A stretch of DNA of 36,496 nucleotides from Acidimicrobiales bacterium (GCA_025463335.1 JAOBWJ010000400.1:1-36496); one strand, 5' to 3'; shown: positions 1 to 9,642, numbered from the stretch's first letter. Notes: generated by a model not told the origin, from the sequence alone. Numbers and translations are program-made.

Positions 1-212
1 TTGCAGTTGGGGCACTCGGCGATGTCACAGCCGAGATGGTGGAAGCCGCCGGGTTGCACCCCGCAGTCGCCGCATCGGCCAGTTGGCCGACCCCAGCCCC
101 GCTCGGTGCCGAAGGGTGGCAGGGGGAAGGGGACGGTGGATCGGTGCAGGACCTCGATGGAGCACGAGGCGGCGGCGATCATCTCTCGCCTACACCAAGC
201 GCAGGCGGCCAC
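1..212 (-). CDS. Zinc-ribbon-like small protein, GTG start, truncated by the left window edge
   Basis: Minus-strand reading MAACAWCRREMIAAASCSIEVLHRSTVPFPLPPFGTERGWGRPTGRCGDCGVQPGGFHHLGCDIAECPNC; CxxC, CxxC, HHxxC and CPNC motifs; GAGAGGAG Shine-Dalgarno-like sequence just upstream of the GTG at 212. Confidence 0.5.
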   Translation of the reverse strand, partial: MAACAWCRREMIAAASCSIEVLHRSTVPFPLPPFGTERGWGRPTGRCGDCGVQPGGFHHLGCDIAECPNC

Positions 213-666
213 GTCGTGCTCCTCTCGTTGTGCGGCGTGCGGTCGCGACGGGCTCCTCGATCCAGTCAGGGTGGAGGAGCCACCGGTCGTCCCACCCGAG
301 ACCGCATCGCTCGTCGTCGAGACCACGCTTCATCCATGGCAGCTCCCACAGGTCGAGGTGATCGAGCGCGACACGGAGATCTCGGTGGACGAGGTAGCGG
401 CCGTGGCCTCGGGTGCAATCGCGGGGCGCGACGTAGCGATAGGGACGGCCGGTGTCATCCAGGTTGAGGTACCGGCGGGTGAACCGGTGCTTGTAGAGCA
501 CGATGCTCGGGCGAGGCGATCGCACCACCCGGCCCATGATCATGAAGTCCTTGCTGTCGAAGAACCGGTACCGGTGGTTGCCGGCGATCGTTGCGGACAC
601 GAGTTGGAGCGGTTCGAGCCATGACGGGTCGAGCGGCTCGTCCTCGGACGGGAACACGAACTTCAT
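190..666 (-). CDS. Conserved-looking hypothetical protein (MKFVFPSEDEPLDPSWLEPLQ...)
   Basis: Plausible protein composition from the internal ATG at 666; stop at 190-192; overlaps the start of the zinc-ribbon CDS. Confidence 0.55.
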   Translation of the reverse strand: MKFVFPSEDEPLDPSWLEPLQLVSATIAGNHRYRFFDSKDFMIMGRVVRSPRPSIVLYKHRFTRRYLNLDDTGRPYRYVAPRDCTRGHGRYLVHRDLRVALDHLDLWELPWMKRGLDDERCGLGWDDRWLLHPDWIEEPVATARRTTRGARRGRLRLV

Positions 667-697
667 CGCTGCACTCCGAACGGAGGGGACCGAAGGG

Positions 698-720
698 GTC
701 GCCCGGCGTTGCCGGGCGAC
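698..720. terminator. Hairpin GTCGCCCGGC-GTT-GCCGGGCGAC downstream of ptsI
   Basis: Perfect 10-bp inverted repeat with 3-nt loop between the 3' end of ptsI (812) and the next minus-strand CDS (666); no U-tract. Confidence 0.55.
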
Positions 721-811
721 GAGCGAGCACGCCGACATGCGTGCTGAAGGGCAGTGTGCCGCGGCGGTGTGACATCGAAGCGGGTGGTACGGGGGTCCTA
801 CCGGCAGGTGG

Positions 812-2482
812 CTACGAGCCCACCCCGCGATGACGACCTGCCACGACGGCGTGTGCCGAGGCGGCGTCGACGGACCCGAGGGCGAGCTTGGCGGCCTCGT
901 CGCACTCCGCCGTGGTGCGGCCGGCGAGTGCGAGCCGAACCGCAGGGATGGCGCGGGCGGCCATCGAGAGCGAGGTGATCCCCATGCCCGCGAACACGAC
1001 GGCGAGCTGCGGGTCTGCAGCGGCTTCGCCACAGATGCCCACCGGCCGGTCGAGCAGGCGGCCGGCCTCGGCGCACGACGCAACCAGGCCGAGCAGGGCC
1101 GGCTGCCACGGATCGAGCAGGTCCTGCAGGCTGCTCTCCAGGCGATCGGCGGCGAACGTGTACTGGGCGAGGTCGTTCGTGCCGACGCTGAGGAAGTCGC
1201 ATTCGACGAGCAGCTCCCGCGCCCGCAGCGCAGCGGCGGGGACCTCGACCATGACGCCCGCCTTCGGGAGCCCCACGTTGCGCGCCCGGGTCACGAACGC
1301 CGCGGCCTCCCCAGGGGTGGACACCATGGGCGCCATCACCCAGACCTCGGCACCGGGCACGTCGCTCGCCGCATCGGCGAGCGCCCGCAGCTGGTCGTCG
1401 AGCAGGTCCGGCAGCTCGCGGGCCAGCCGGAGGCCGCGCACACCCAAGGCTGGGTTCGGTTCGGCGCGCCGCGCCAGGAACGGAAGGGGCTTGTCGGCGC
1501 CCGCGTCGAGCGTGCGGACCACCACCTTGCGGCCGGCCGCGGCGCGCAGCACCCGGGCGTAGGCGTCTCGTTGCTCGGCGACACTCGGCCGTTCGGTCCG
1601 GTCGAGGAACAGCAGCTCGGTCCGGAACAACCCGACGCCCTCGAACGAGGCGTCAACGACGTCGTCGAGGTCGGCGGCGGCGCCGATGTTGTGCAGCAGC
1701 GCCACCGCTCGGCCGTCGGCGGTGCGGCCGGGGCCACCCACGGCGGCCAACCGGGCCTCCCGGTCGGCTCCTTCGGCCCGCAGCTCGACGAGTCGGGCAC
1801 CCTGGACGCCGACCTCCACCGTGCCGGCGGCGGCGTCGACGGCGACGACCGTGCCGTCCCGTAGGGCCATGATCCCGGGGCAGGCGACGACGCACGGCAG
1901 TCCGAGCGACCGGGCCACGATGGCGGTGTGACTGGTCGCGCCGCCGCGCTCCGTCACGAGCGCCAGCACGGTGCTGGTGTCGATGGCGGCCGTGTCGACG
2001 GGGGACAGCTCGTCGGCGACGAGCACGAACGGTTCGCCCGGGTCAGGGATGCCGGGCACGGGCACACCCAGCACGATGGCGATGACGCGATCGCGGATGT
2101 CGGCGAGGTCCCCGGCCCGCTCTGCGAGGTAGTCGCCCGCCTGGGCCAGCAGCTCCCGGTAGCCCTCGAAGGCGGCGTGCAGGGCGTGGGGCGCGTCGGT
2201 GCGAGCCTCGATGAGGGAGCGCACCTCCTCGTCGAGGTCCGGATCGGCGGCGATCATGCTCAGCGCGTCGAGCACCGCCTTCGTCGTCGGATCCGTGCAG
2301 CGGACCGCCCGGGCCGCGAGATCGGCGCTCACCGCGACCAGCGCGTCCCGTGCTCGCCGGGCCTCGGTCTCGACGTCGTCGACGGGATGGGCGGCCGGCA
2401 GCTCGGGTGGTGCACCGCGCTTGGCGATCGGGCCGACGGCGACGCCCGAGCCGACCCCGAGGCCCCGGAGCGTCTCACCCAT
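812..2482 (-). CDS. ptsI: PTS Enzyme I (phosphoenolpyruvate-protein phosphotransferase)
   Basis: GGATSHTAIVARSLGLPCVV active-site His motif, VMVEVPAA, DFLSVGTNDLAQYTFAADR signature. Confidence 0.95.
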   Translation of the reverse strand: MGETLRGLGVGSGVAVGPIAKRGAPPELPAAHPVDDVETEARRARDALVAVSADLAARAVRCTDPTTKAVLDALSMIAADPDLDEEVRSLIEARTDAPHALHAAFEGYRELLAQAGDYLAERAGDLADIRDRVIAIVLGVPVPGIPDPGEPFVLVADELSPVDTAAIDTSTVLALVTERGGATSHTAIVARSLGLPCVVACPGIMALRDGTVVAVDAAAGTVEVGVQGARLVELRAEGADREARLAAVGGPGRTADGRAVALLHNIGAAADLDDVVDASFEGVGLFRTELLFLDRTERPSVAEQRDAYARVLRAAAGRKVVVRTLDAGADKPLPFLARRAEPNPALGVRGLRLARELPDLLDDQLRALADAASDVPGAEVWVMAPMVSTPGEAAAFVTRARNVGLPKAGVMVEVPAAALRARELLVECDFLSVGTNDLAQYTFAADRLESSLQDLLDPWQPALLGLVASCAEAGRLLDRPVGICGEAAADPQLAVVFAGMGITSLSMAARAIPAVRLALAGRTTAECDEAAKLALGSVDAASAHAVVAGRHRGVGS

Positions 2483-2765
2483 CGCCGGGCTCGGCGTCGA
2501 GGTCCCGCGCCAGCAGCTGGGCGAGCTCGTCGACCGCCTGGCGCCCCGCCCCGGCGGCGTCGTCGTCGGCCTCGAGCGTGACGGTCGTGCCCTGGGTGGC
2601 ACCGAGGGCCAGTACCGCGAGCATGCTGGCTGCGTTGGCCGGCTTCTTACCGTCGACGATGGCCCGCACCCGGACCGGCTGGGCGGCAGCCGCCTTGACG
2701 AAGATGGCCGCCGGCCGGGCGTGCAGCCCGCTCGCCGACCCGACCGTGACCGTTCGTTGCACCAC
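2475..2765 (-). CDS. ptsH: Phosphocarrier protein HPr
   Basis: SGLHARPAAIFVKAA active-site motif and length; overlaps the ptsI start by a few bp. Confidence 0.93.
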   Translation of the reverse strand: MVQRTVTVGSASGLHARPAAIFVKAAAAQPVRVRAIVDGKKPANAASMLAVLALGATQGTTVTLEADDDAAGAGRQAVDELAQLLARDLDAEPGDG

Positions 2766-2777
2766 GTCCGTCCCTCC

Positions 2778-3818
2778 CTACGGTTCGATGGTCACCTTGA
2801 TGGCATCGCCACGGGCGACGATCTCGATGCCCTCCAACACGTCATCCATCGGCAGCCGGTGGGTGATGAGATCGTGCACCGGAACGACACCGCTGGCGAT
2901 GTGCTCGAGTGCCAACGCGTTGTGCCGCGGGCTCGATCCGTTGGCGCCCACGAGTGTGAGCTCCCGGTAGTGCACGAGGTTGCTGTCCAGGGTGATGGTG
3001 GGCGCGTCCTTGGGGAGCCCGCCGAACAGGCTCAGCCGGCCCCGCCGGGCGAGCATCCGCACGGCGCCCTCCTGCGCGGCCCCGGCGGCGGTGGCGGTGA
3101 TGGCGACGTCGACGCCCCGGCCCTCGGTCAACCGGAGGACGGCTTCGACAGGGTCGACCTCGGCTGCGCACACGACACCGTCGGGCTTGACCAGTGCCTC
3201 GGCCTGCTCCAGCCGGGCGCGGTTCAGGTCGGCGAGGAACACCCGCTGAGCGCCGGCGGCGCGCGCCAGGCGGACGTGCAGACATCCGATGGGGCCGGCG
3301 CCGATCACGACGACGTCGTCGCCCACGCCGACCCTCGCCAGCTCCTGCCCGTTGATGACGCACGCCAGCGGCTCGGCGACCGAGGCCTCGGCGAAGCTGA
3401 CGCCGTCCGGGATGCGGTTCAGGCCGTCGACGGCGAGCACCACCGCGGGCACCCGGCAGAACGCTGCGAACGCGCCGTCGTAGTGGTAGCCCATCGACGT
3501 CTGGTTGGGGCACACGGACTGCCGGCCGGCCAGGCACTCCCGGCAGCGCCCGTCGGGTATCGCCGCGATCACCTGGACCCGGTCGCCGGTGGACCACCCG
3601 GTCACGTCGCCCCCCACCTCCACGATCTCGCCGGCGATCTCGTGGCCCATCGTGCGGGGCGGGTCGATGTGCTGGTGGCCGTATCGGCTGATCTTCACGT
3701 CGGTGCCGCACATCGAGCAGGCCCGCACCCGGATGAGGACGTCGTCCGGGCCGGCGGACGGCTCGGGCACGTCCTCCAACCGGACGTCGCCCGGCGCGTG
3801 GAACCGTGCCGCCTTCAC
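2778..3818 (-). CDS. Zinc-dependent medium-chain dehydrogenase (sorbitol/polyol-phosphate dehydrogenase-like)
   Basis: CSMCGTD, TMGHEIAGEIVEVG, CRECLAGRQSVC structural-zinc lobe, VVIGAGPIGC Rossmann motif. Confidence 0.88.
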   Translation of the reverse strand: MKAARFHAPGDVRLEDVPEPSAGPDDVLIRVRACSMCGTDVKISRYGHQHIDPPRTMGHEIAGEIVEVGGDVTGWSTGDRVQVIAAIPDGRCRECLAGRQSVCPNQTSMGYHYDGAFAAFCRVPAVVLAVDGLNRIPDGVSFAEASVAEPLACVINGQELARVGVGDDVVVIGAGPIGCLHVRLARAAGAQRVFLADLNRARLEQAEALVKPDGVVCAAEVDPVEAVLRLTEGRGVDVAITATAAGAAQEGAVRMLARRGRLSLFGGLPKDAPTITLDSNLVHYRELTLVGANGSSPRHNALALEHIASGVVPVHDLITHRLPMDDVLEGIEIVARGDAIKVTIEP

Positions 3819-4267
3819 GTTGGCTCCTCGTCGGGGGTCAGCAGAGCGAGGACCTCCTCGACCGACTCCGCCCGGCGGAGGGCGTCGGCCCGGTCCGGCT
3901 CCATGAGGATCTCGGCCAGCGCGGCGAGGATCGGCACGTGCCCGTCACCGGCCGCCGCGATCCCGATGCACGTCCGCACGTCGTCGCCGTGCCAATCCAG
4001 ACCGCGCGGGTACTGGACGACGCACAGGGCGTCATGGAGCACGAGGTCACGGGCGGCGAGGGTGCCGTGGGGGATGGCGACGCCCTCGCCGACGAAGGTC
4101 GAGACCGACCGCTCGCGCTCCAACATGAGGTCGACGTAGCCCGGTGCAACCGCACCGGACTCGACGAGCACCTCGCCGACCTGGCGGACGGCTTCCTCCC
4201 AGTCGGCCGCCTGGCCGCCGAAGCGGATCGACGAGGGAGCGAGGAGGTCGGTGAGCAGCTCAGCCAT
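3815..4267 (-). CDS. PTS mannitol/fructose-type EIIA component
   Basis: VGEGVAIPHGTLAARD active-site His motif; ATGA overlap with the dehydrogenase gene. Confidence 0.88.
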   Translation of the reverse strand: MAELLTDLLAPSSIRFGGQAADWEEAVRQVGEVLVESGAVAPGYVDLMLERERSVSTFVGEGVAIPHGTLAARDLVLHDALCVVQYPRGLDWHGDDVRTCIGIAAAGDGHVPILAALAEILMEPDRADALRRAESVEEVLALLTPDEEPT

Positions 4268-4565
4268 CGATGCGACCGCCGTCCTTGATGGCGCTGACCA
4301 CGGCCGTGACCGCCGGGTCGCCGATGAACAGCTCGAAGGGCACCACCACGCGCGAAGCCGTCCCGCGCGCCCGCTCGGCCATGCCGGCGTGGACCAGCAC
4401 CACGTCGGCGTCGTCGGGGATGTGATCGACCGGCGTGTGCTCGACGCTCACGTCCGTCCCCTTCAGTTGCTTTCGGAGGGTGCTGGCCAGCATCACGCTC
4501 GATCCCATCCCCGCGTCGCAGGCGATCACGAGCTTCCGGACGTCGGCCGCATCGATGCTGGGCAT
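4260..4565 (-). CDS. PTS mannitol-type EIIB component
   Basis: LVIACDAGMGSSVMLASTLRKQL phospho-Cys loop typical of mannitol EIIB. Confidence 0.85.
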   Translation of the reverse strand: MPSIDAADVRKLVIACDAGMGSSVMLASTLRKQLKGTDVSVEHTPVDHIPDDADVVLVHAGMAERARGTASRVVVPFELFIGDPAVTAVVSAIKDGGRIDG

Positions 4566-4566
4566 G

Positions 4567-5709
4567 TCAGACCTCCACACGTGCGGGCTTGGATTCCGCC
4601 TTGTTGCGGGCGGTCTGGCTCCGGGCCGCCTCCAGGTCGTCGTCCACTCCGGTCGCCGGCTGCTCCAAACGACCGAAGCCGAGCAGCGCGGCGCCCACGC
4701 CGAAGCTCACGGCGGCCGACAGCACGATCCCGAGGATCACGCCCACGTAGTCGCCGCGGGCAGTCTCGGCCATGTAGGCGAAGATCGATCCGGGCGAGGG
4801 CGTCGCAACCAGGCCGACGCCTGTCACCGAGAAGATGGCGATGCCCGTGGCACCACCGGCGATGGCGGCGAGGATCATGCGGGGCTTCATCAGGATGTAC
4901 GGGAAGTAGATCTCGTGGATCCCGCCCAGGAACTGGATGATGATCGCTGCCGGCACGGTCGGACGGAGCCGGCGGGGCCCGAAGAACAGGAACGCCAGCA
5001 GGACACCGAGGCCGGGGCCGGGGTTGGTCTCGAGCATGAACAGGATGGACTTGCCCTTGTCGAGTGTCTCGGCCGCGCCGAGCGGGCCGAGCACGCCGTG
5101 GTTGATGGCGTTGTTGTTGAAGAACTCCTTGGCCGGCTCGATGATCACCGAGGAGAGTGCCAAGAGGTGGTTGTCGATCAGCTTCTCGACGCCACTGCCC
5201 AACCAGTCGGTCATGTGGCGGATGACCGGCCCGATGACCCAGACGCCGGTCACGGCGAACCCGGCGCCGATGATGCCGAGCGAGAAGTTGTCGACGAGCA
5301 TCTCGAAGCCGGCCCGCACGCGGTCGGCGACCGCCCGGTCGAACATCTTCAGGACGTAGGCCGCGGCCGGCCCCACGATCATCGCACCGAGGAACATCGG
5401 GATGTCGGCGCCGACGATGACGCCCATGGTGGCGACGGCGCCGACCACGGCGCCCCGCTGACCGTGGACGAGCCGGCCCCCCGTGTAGCCGATGAGGATG
5501 GGCAGCAGGGTGGTGATCATGGGCCCGACGAGCGCGGCGTACTTCTCGTTCGGGAGCCAGCCGGTGGGGATGAACAGCGCGGTGATGAGGCCCCAGGCGA
5601 TGAATGCGCCGATGTTCGGCATCACCATCCCGGCTAGGTAGCCCCCCAGCCGTTGGATTGTCGCCTTCACCCCCGTCCCCTCGACGGTCGGTGTGTACGT
5701 GGTCGACAT
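4567..5709 (-). CDS. mtlA: PTS mannitol-type EIIC permease
   Basis: MPNIGAFIAWGLITALFIPTGW, HEIYFPYILMKPRMILA, NNNAINHGVLGPLG mannitol-EIIC-like motifs; multiple TM segments. Confidence 0.9.
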   Translation of the reverse strand: MSTTYTPTVEGTGVKATIQRLGGYLAGMVMPNIGAFIAWGLITALFIPTGWLPNEKYAALVGPMITTLLPILIGYTGGRLVHGQRGAVVGAVATMGVIVGADIPMFLGAMIVGPAAAYVLKMFDRAVADRVRAGFEMLVDNFSLGIIGAGFAVTGVWVIGPVIRHMTDWLGSGVEKLIDNHLLALSSVIIEPAKEFFNNNAINHGVLGPLGAAETLDKGKSILFMLETNPGPGLGVLLAFLFFGPRRLRPTVPAAIIIQFLGGIHEIYFPYILMKPRMILAAIAGGATGIAIFSVTGVGLVATPSPGSIFAYMAETARGDYVGVILGIVLSAAVSFGVGAALLGFGRLEQPATGVDDDLEAARSQTARNKAESKPARVEV

Positions 5710-5761
5710 TGTCGCTCCGTCTCGTTTGCGCCGCTCGGGGGCGGCGGGTCAGTTGGGTGGG

Positions 5762-6706
5762 TCAACTCGACGACGAAAGGGCAAGCTCGAGGTCGAGCTC
5801 GCGCGTGATGCGCGCACTCCGGGCGGCGACGTCCTGGGGGGACGGGACACCACTGCCCGGGAGCTCTACTGCCGCCGCCGCCCAGCAGAGGGCGGTGGCG
5901 AGGGCGGCGCCGCCATCGGCGCCACCGGCGAGGAAGCCGGCGAGGAGGGAGTCGCCGGCGGCGACGCTGCTGCGGCGACCCACGACCGTGCACTCGCCGT
6001 GGGTGACCCCGTCGCCGTCGACGAGGACGGCGCCGTCGGGCCCGAGGCTGACGAGGACGGCGCCGGCGCCCCGGCGGCGCAGGAACTGGGCGGCCGAGAC
6101 CGCGTCCTCCAGCGTCTCGATCTCCCGTCCGGCCGCCTCGCCGAGCTCTTCACGATTTGGCTTCACGATCGTCGGTCCGGCCGCAACGGCTTCCAGCAGG
6201 GCGGGGCCGGAGGTGTCCACCGCGGTCCGCACGCCCCGGTCGGCCAGCCGGCGGACCAATCGGGCGTAGACGTCGTCCGGGGCGCCGGGTGGCAGGCTGC
6301 CGCTCGCCACGACCCAGTCGCCGGGCTGGGCGGTGGCCTCAACGGCGTCCGCCAGTTGACCGAATTCCTCCACCGTCAGCGCGGACCCGGCCTCGTTGAC
6401 CTTCGTCACCGTGCCGCCCGGCTCGCTGATGGAAACGTTGCACCGTGTCGTCTGCTGGACGGGAACCGCGGTCATGGCGACACCCTCGGCGGCAAGGAGC
6501 TCCCCGAGGTGATGACCGACGGCCCCGCCGAGCGGCAAGATGGCCCGCGCCTCCACGCCGTTGGCCACGAGCGCCCGGGCGACGTTCACCCCCTTGCCGC
6601 CCGGCTCGATGCGGCTGCCCGACGCCCGGATGACCGTGCCACGTAGCAGCGAGGCGACCTCGACGGTGTGGTCGAGGCTCGGGTTCAGCGTCAGCGTGAC
6701 GATCAC
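5762..6706 (-). CDS. fruK: PfkB-family sugar-phosphate kinase, 1-phosphofructokinase type
   Basis: MIVTLTLNPSLDHTVEV N-terminus, GGKGVNVARAL, VAAGDSLLAGFLAG ATP/anion-hole motif. Confidence 0.85.
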   Translation of the reverse strand: MIVTLTLNPSLDHTVEVASLLRGTVIRASGSRIEPGGKGVNVARALVANGVEARAILPLGGAVGHHLGELLAAEGVAMTAVPVQQTTRCNVSISEPGGTVTKVNEAGSALTVEEFGQLADAVEATAQPGDWVVASGSLPPGAPDDVYARLVRRLADRGVRTAVDTSGPALLEAVAAGPTIVKPNREELGEAAGREIETLEDAVSAAQFLRRRGAGAVLVSLGPDGAVLVDGDGVTHGECTVVGRRSSVAAGDSLLAGFLAGGADGGAALATALCWAAAAVELPGSGVPSPQDVAARSARITRELDLELALSSSS

Positions 6707-7464
6707 GCCGACACCACCCGGGGCCCTGCCGCGGCGAGCTGGTCCGTCAGCTCGGTGTCGGCACCGCTGTCGGTGATGAACAGATCGATCTGTTCGAGGT
6801 CACCGAACCAGGCGAAATGGTCGTTGCCGATCTTGGTGTGGTCGGCGAGCAGCACGGTGCGCCGGGCAGCGCCGATCATGGCCCGCTTCACGGCCGCCTC
6901 CCCAGGGTTCGGCGTCGTCAGCCCGCCCTCCACACTCACTCCGTTGGTGGCCATGAACGCCACGTCGACGTGGATGCGGGTCAGCATCTCGGTCGCCCAG
7001 TCGTCGACGACGGCGAGGGTGCGAGTACGGACCCGCCCGCCGAGCATCATCACCGTGAGGTTGGGGCGGCGACCGAGCGCGGTGGCGAGCGACGGGGAGT
7101 TCAAGACGACCGTCAGCTCGCGGTCGGTCGGAAGGAGCTCGGCGAGGCGAGCCGTGGTGGTGCCTGCGTCGAGGATGAGCGCGCCCTCCTCGGGGACCTC
7201 GGCGAGCGCGACCTTGGCGATGCGTTCCTTCTCGGCCGTCAGCACCGCCTCCCGAGCCTGGATGCCAGGCTCGAAGCCGAGGCGCTCGATCACGATGGCG
7301 CCACCGTGGACCCGGCGGACCAGCCCCGTGCGCTCGAGGGCACGGAGATCGCGACGAACGGTCTCGGGCGTGACGTCCAGGTCCGACGCCAGCGAGGCCA
7401 CGTCGACCCTTCCGGCGTGGCGGGCCTGCTGCAGGATCGCCTGCTGCCGCTCCTCGGCGTACAT
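6703..7464 (-). CDS. DeoR-family transcriptional regulator
   Basis: MYAEERQQAILQQARHAGRVDVASLASDLDVTPETVRRDLRALERTGLVRRVHGGA DeoR HTH; ATGA overlap with fruK. Confidence 0.92.
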   Translation of the reverse strand: MYAEERQQAILQQARHAGRVDVASLASDLDVTPETVRRDLRALERTGLVRRVHGGAIVIERLGFEPGIQAREAVLTAEKERIAKVALAEVPEEGALILDAGTTTARLAELLPTDRELTVVLNSPSLATALGRRPNLTVMMLGGRVRTRTLAVVDDWATEMLTRIHVDVAFMATNGVSVEGGLTTPNPGEAAVKRAMIGAARRTVLLADHTKIGNDHFAWFGDLEQIDLFITDSGADTELTDQLAAAGPRVVSA

Positions 7465-7512
7465 TCGCCCGGAACCCCCCGTTTCGATGCCTGGTCTTAC
7501 GGGATTTACTTC

Positions 7513-7523
7513 TGTTTATGTTT
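7513..7523. promoter_or_regulatory. Candidate DeoR-type operator: direct repeat TGTTTaTGTTT
   Basis: AT-rich TGTTTATGTTTGATCA upstream of the DeoR-led operon in an otherwise very GC-rich context. Confidence 0.35.
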
Positions 7524-7692
7524 GATCAGGCGGGGCGCCTTGTCAAGAGGCCGTTGCCCTCCCCGATGCGGATGTCGTATCTCCACTCGCCGACGACGTG
7601 GTTTTCGGCTTGACTTCGAGAGGTGAGGACGGCGTCGCTGCCGTGGGATCGGCCATGCGGTCGACCGAGCTGCTCGCCTCCGGGCGGCTGAG

Positions 7693-9582
7693 GTGAGACG
7701 TGGGTTGTCGACCCGGATGCTCGTCGCGAGCGGCCTGCTCACGCTGATCGTCGGCGCCACGTTCGCAGTCCTGCTCGTTGCGGTCAGCGAAGCGCGCGAG
7801 TCGTCGGTCCAGGCGCGGCGCGCCGAGCGCGTGCTCGTGGCCACGAACCACGTCGAGCGGCTGGTGGTCGATCTCGAGACGGGTCAGCGTGGCTTCGTCC
7901 TCACCGGGCAGGAGCGCTTCCTCCAGCCGTGGAAGGCGGCGTTGGTCGCGCTCCCGGACGCGAGCACGGCGCTGGAGCGTCTGGTCGCCGGTTCCCCCCA
8001 GCAGACGCTGGCGCAGGCGGTCACCTGGGACCTCACGTCGTACATCCGGGACTTCTCGCTTCCGCTCGTGAACGCGGCCCGCCGACAGGAACCATCGGCG
8101 GCGAGCACGGCCGCGACTGCGCAGGGGAAGGCCCGGATCGATGCGCTCCGCGCCGAGTTCGATCGCCTGCTGGCGAGCGGGCAACGCGCCGCCGATGAAA
8201 GCAACGCCGGTTCGGAGAGGAGTGTCCGGCGAGCCTTCGTCGCTGCGGTGGCCGGCCTTGCCGGGTCGACGTTGCTCATCGTGGCCTTCGCGACGTATCT
8301 GACACGGTCGATCGTGTCTCCTGTTCGCCGGACTGCTCACATGGCCGACCGACTCGCCGGCGGGGATCTCAACACCCGCATGACGGCGTCAGGCTCGGCG
8401 GAGATCGGCCTTCTCGAACGGTCGTTCAACGTCATGGCCGACGCACTGGAACAGGAGCGGGACGAGCTCGCCCGGCTCGCCGAGGATCAGGCGGCGTTGC
8501 GGCGAGTGGCCACCCTCGTGGCGCGAGCGGCGCCGCCGGACGAGTTGTTCGCAGCGGTCACCAAGGAGGTCGGGGAGCTGCTGCGCGTCGACGTCACCAC
8601 CATGAACCGCAAGGACTCGGATGGCACGGTGACGATCGTCGCCGGCTGGGACCGAGGCGGCGGCCACCCACCCGTCGGGTCCCGCCACGTCCTTGGGGGA
8701 GAGAACGTGAGCTCGAAGGTCGTGCAGACCGGCCGGCCGGCCCGAATCGACAGGTACCTGGATGCCACCGGTCCGGCCGCCGTGGCCGCCCGCGAGACGG
8801 GAGTCCGCTCGGCGGTCGGGACACCGATCGTGGTCGTAGGCCGCCTCTGGGGCGTCATGATCGCCGCCTCGACCCTGGAGCAGCCGTTGCCCCCGGACAC
8901 CGAGGCGCGCCTCGTCAACTTCACGGACCTGGTGGCAACCGCGATCGCGAATGCCGACAGCCGGGCGGATCTCGCTGCGTCGCGCGCCCGGATCGTCGCT
9001 ACCGCGGACGAGACCCGCCGGCGCATCGAGCGCGACCTGCACGACGGCACCCAGCAGCGTCTCGTGTCGCTCGCCCTCGACTTGCGTTCGACAGAGTCCG
9101 CGGCGCCACCCGAGCTGAGAGCGCCTTTGTCCCATGCGGCCGACGGCCTCGCCGAGGCAGTGGCCGAATTGCAGGAGATCTCCCGAGGGATCCACCCCGC
9201 GATCCTCTCGAGAGGAGGCCTCGGATCGGCGATCAAGACGCTCGCTCGCCGTTCTGCCGTACCGGTCGAAATCGACATGGGCGTCGACCGGCGGTTGCCC
9301 GAGCGGATCGAGGTGGCCGCCTATTACGTCGTGTCCGAGGCGCTCGCCAACGCAGCCAAACACGCAAAAGCGTCCGTCGTGCACGTCGACGTCAACGCCG
9401 GGGACGCCGACGTCCAGCTCTCGATCAGCGACGACGGCATCGGAGGAGCCGACCTGAATCAAGGGTCGGGGCTCATCGGTCTCAGGGATCGGGTGGAGGC
9501 GCTCGGCGGCAAGATCGAGATGGCGAGCCCTGCCGGAGCCGGAACGTCGCTCCTCGTCACCATTCCGATTGACGAGTACTGA
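7693..9582 (+). CDS. Sensor histidine kinase, NarL/DesK-type (CHASE3-like, HAMP, GAF, HisKA_3, HATPase)
   Basis: TM-flanked N-terminal sensor, HAMP (TRSIVSPVRRTAHMADRLAGGDLNTRM), RRIERDLHDGTQQRLVSLALDLR H-box, EALANAAKHAKAS N-box, GSGLIGLRDRVEALGG. Confidence 0.93.
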   Translation: MRRGLSTRMLVASGLLTLIVGATFAVLLVAVSEARESSVQARRAERVLVATNHVERLVVDLETGQRGFVLTGQERFLQPWKAALVALPDASTALERLVAGSPQQTLAQAVTWDLTSYIRDFSLPLVNAARRQEPSAASTAATAQGKARIDALRAEFDRLLASGQRAADESNAGSERSVRRAFVAAVAGLAGSTLLIVAFATYLTRSIVSPVRRTAHMADRLAGGDLNTRMTASGSAEIGLLERSFNVMADALEQERDELARLAEDQAALRRVATLVARAAPPDELFAAVTKEVGELLRVDVTTMNRKDSDGTVTIVAGWDRGGGHPPVGSRHVLGGENVSSKVVQTGRPARIDRYLDATGPAAVAARETGVRSAVGTPIVVVGRLWGVMIAASTLEQPLPPDTEARLVNFTDLVATAIANADSRADLAASRARIVATADETRRRIERDLHDGTQQRLVSLALDLRSTESAAPPELRAPLSHAADGLAEAVAELQEISRGIHPAILSRGGLGSAIKTLARRSAVPVEIDMGVDRRLPERIEVAAYYVVSEALANAAKHAKASVVHVDVNAGDADVQLSISDDGIGGADLNQGSGLIGLRDRVEALGGKIEMASPAGAGTSLLVTIPIDEY

Positions 9583-9642
9583 GAGCCGAGCGAAGAGACG
9601 AGTTGTCGTACGCTCCATGCACCTCCACGAGGCAGGTGACGC

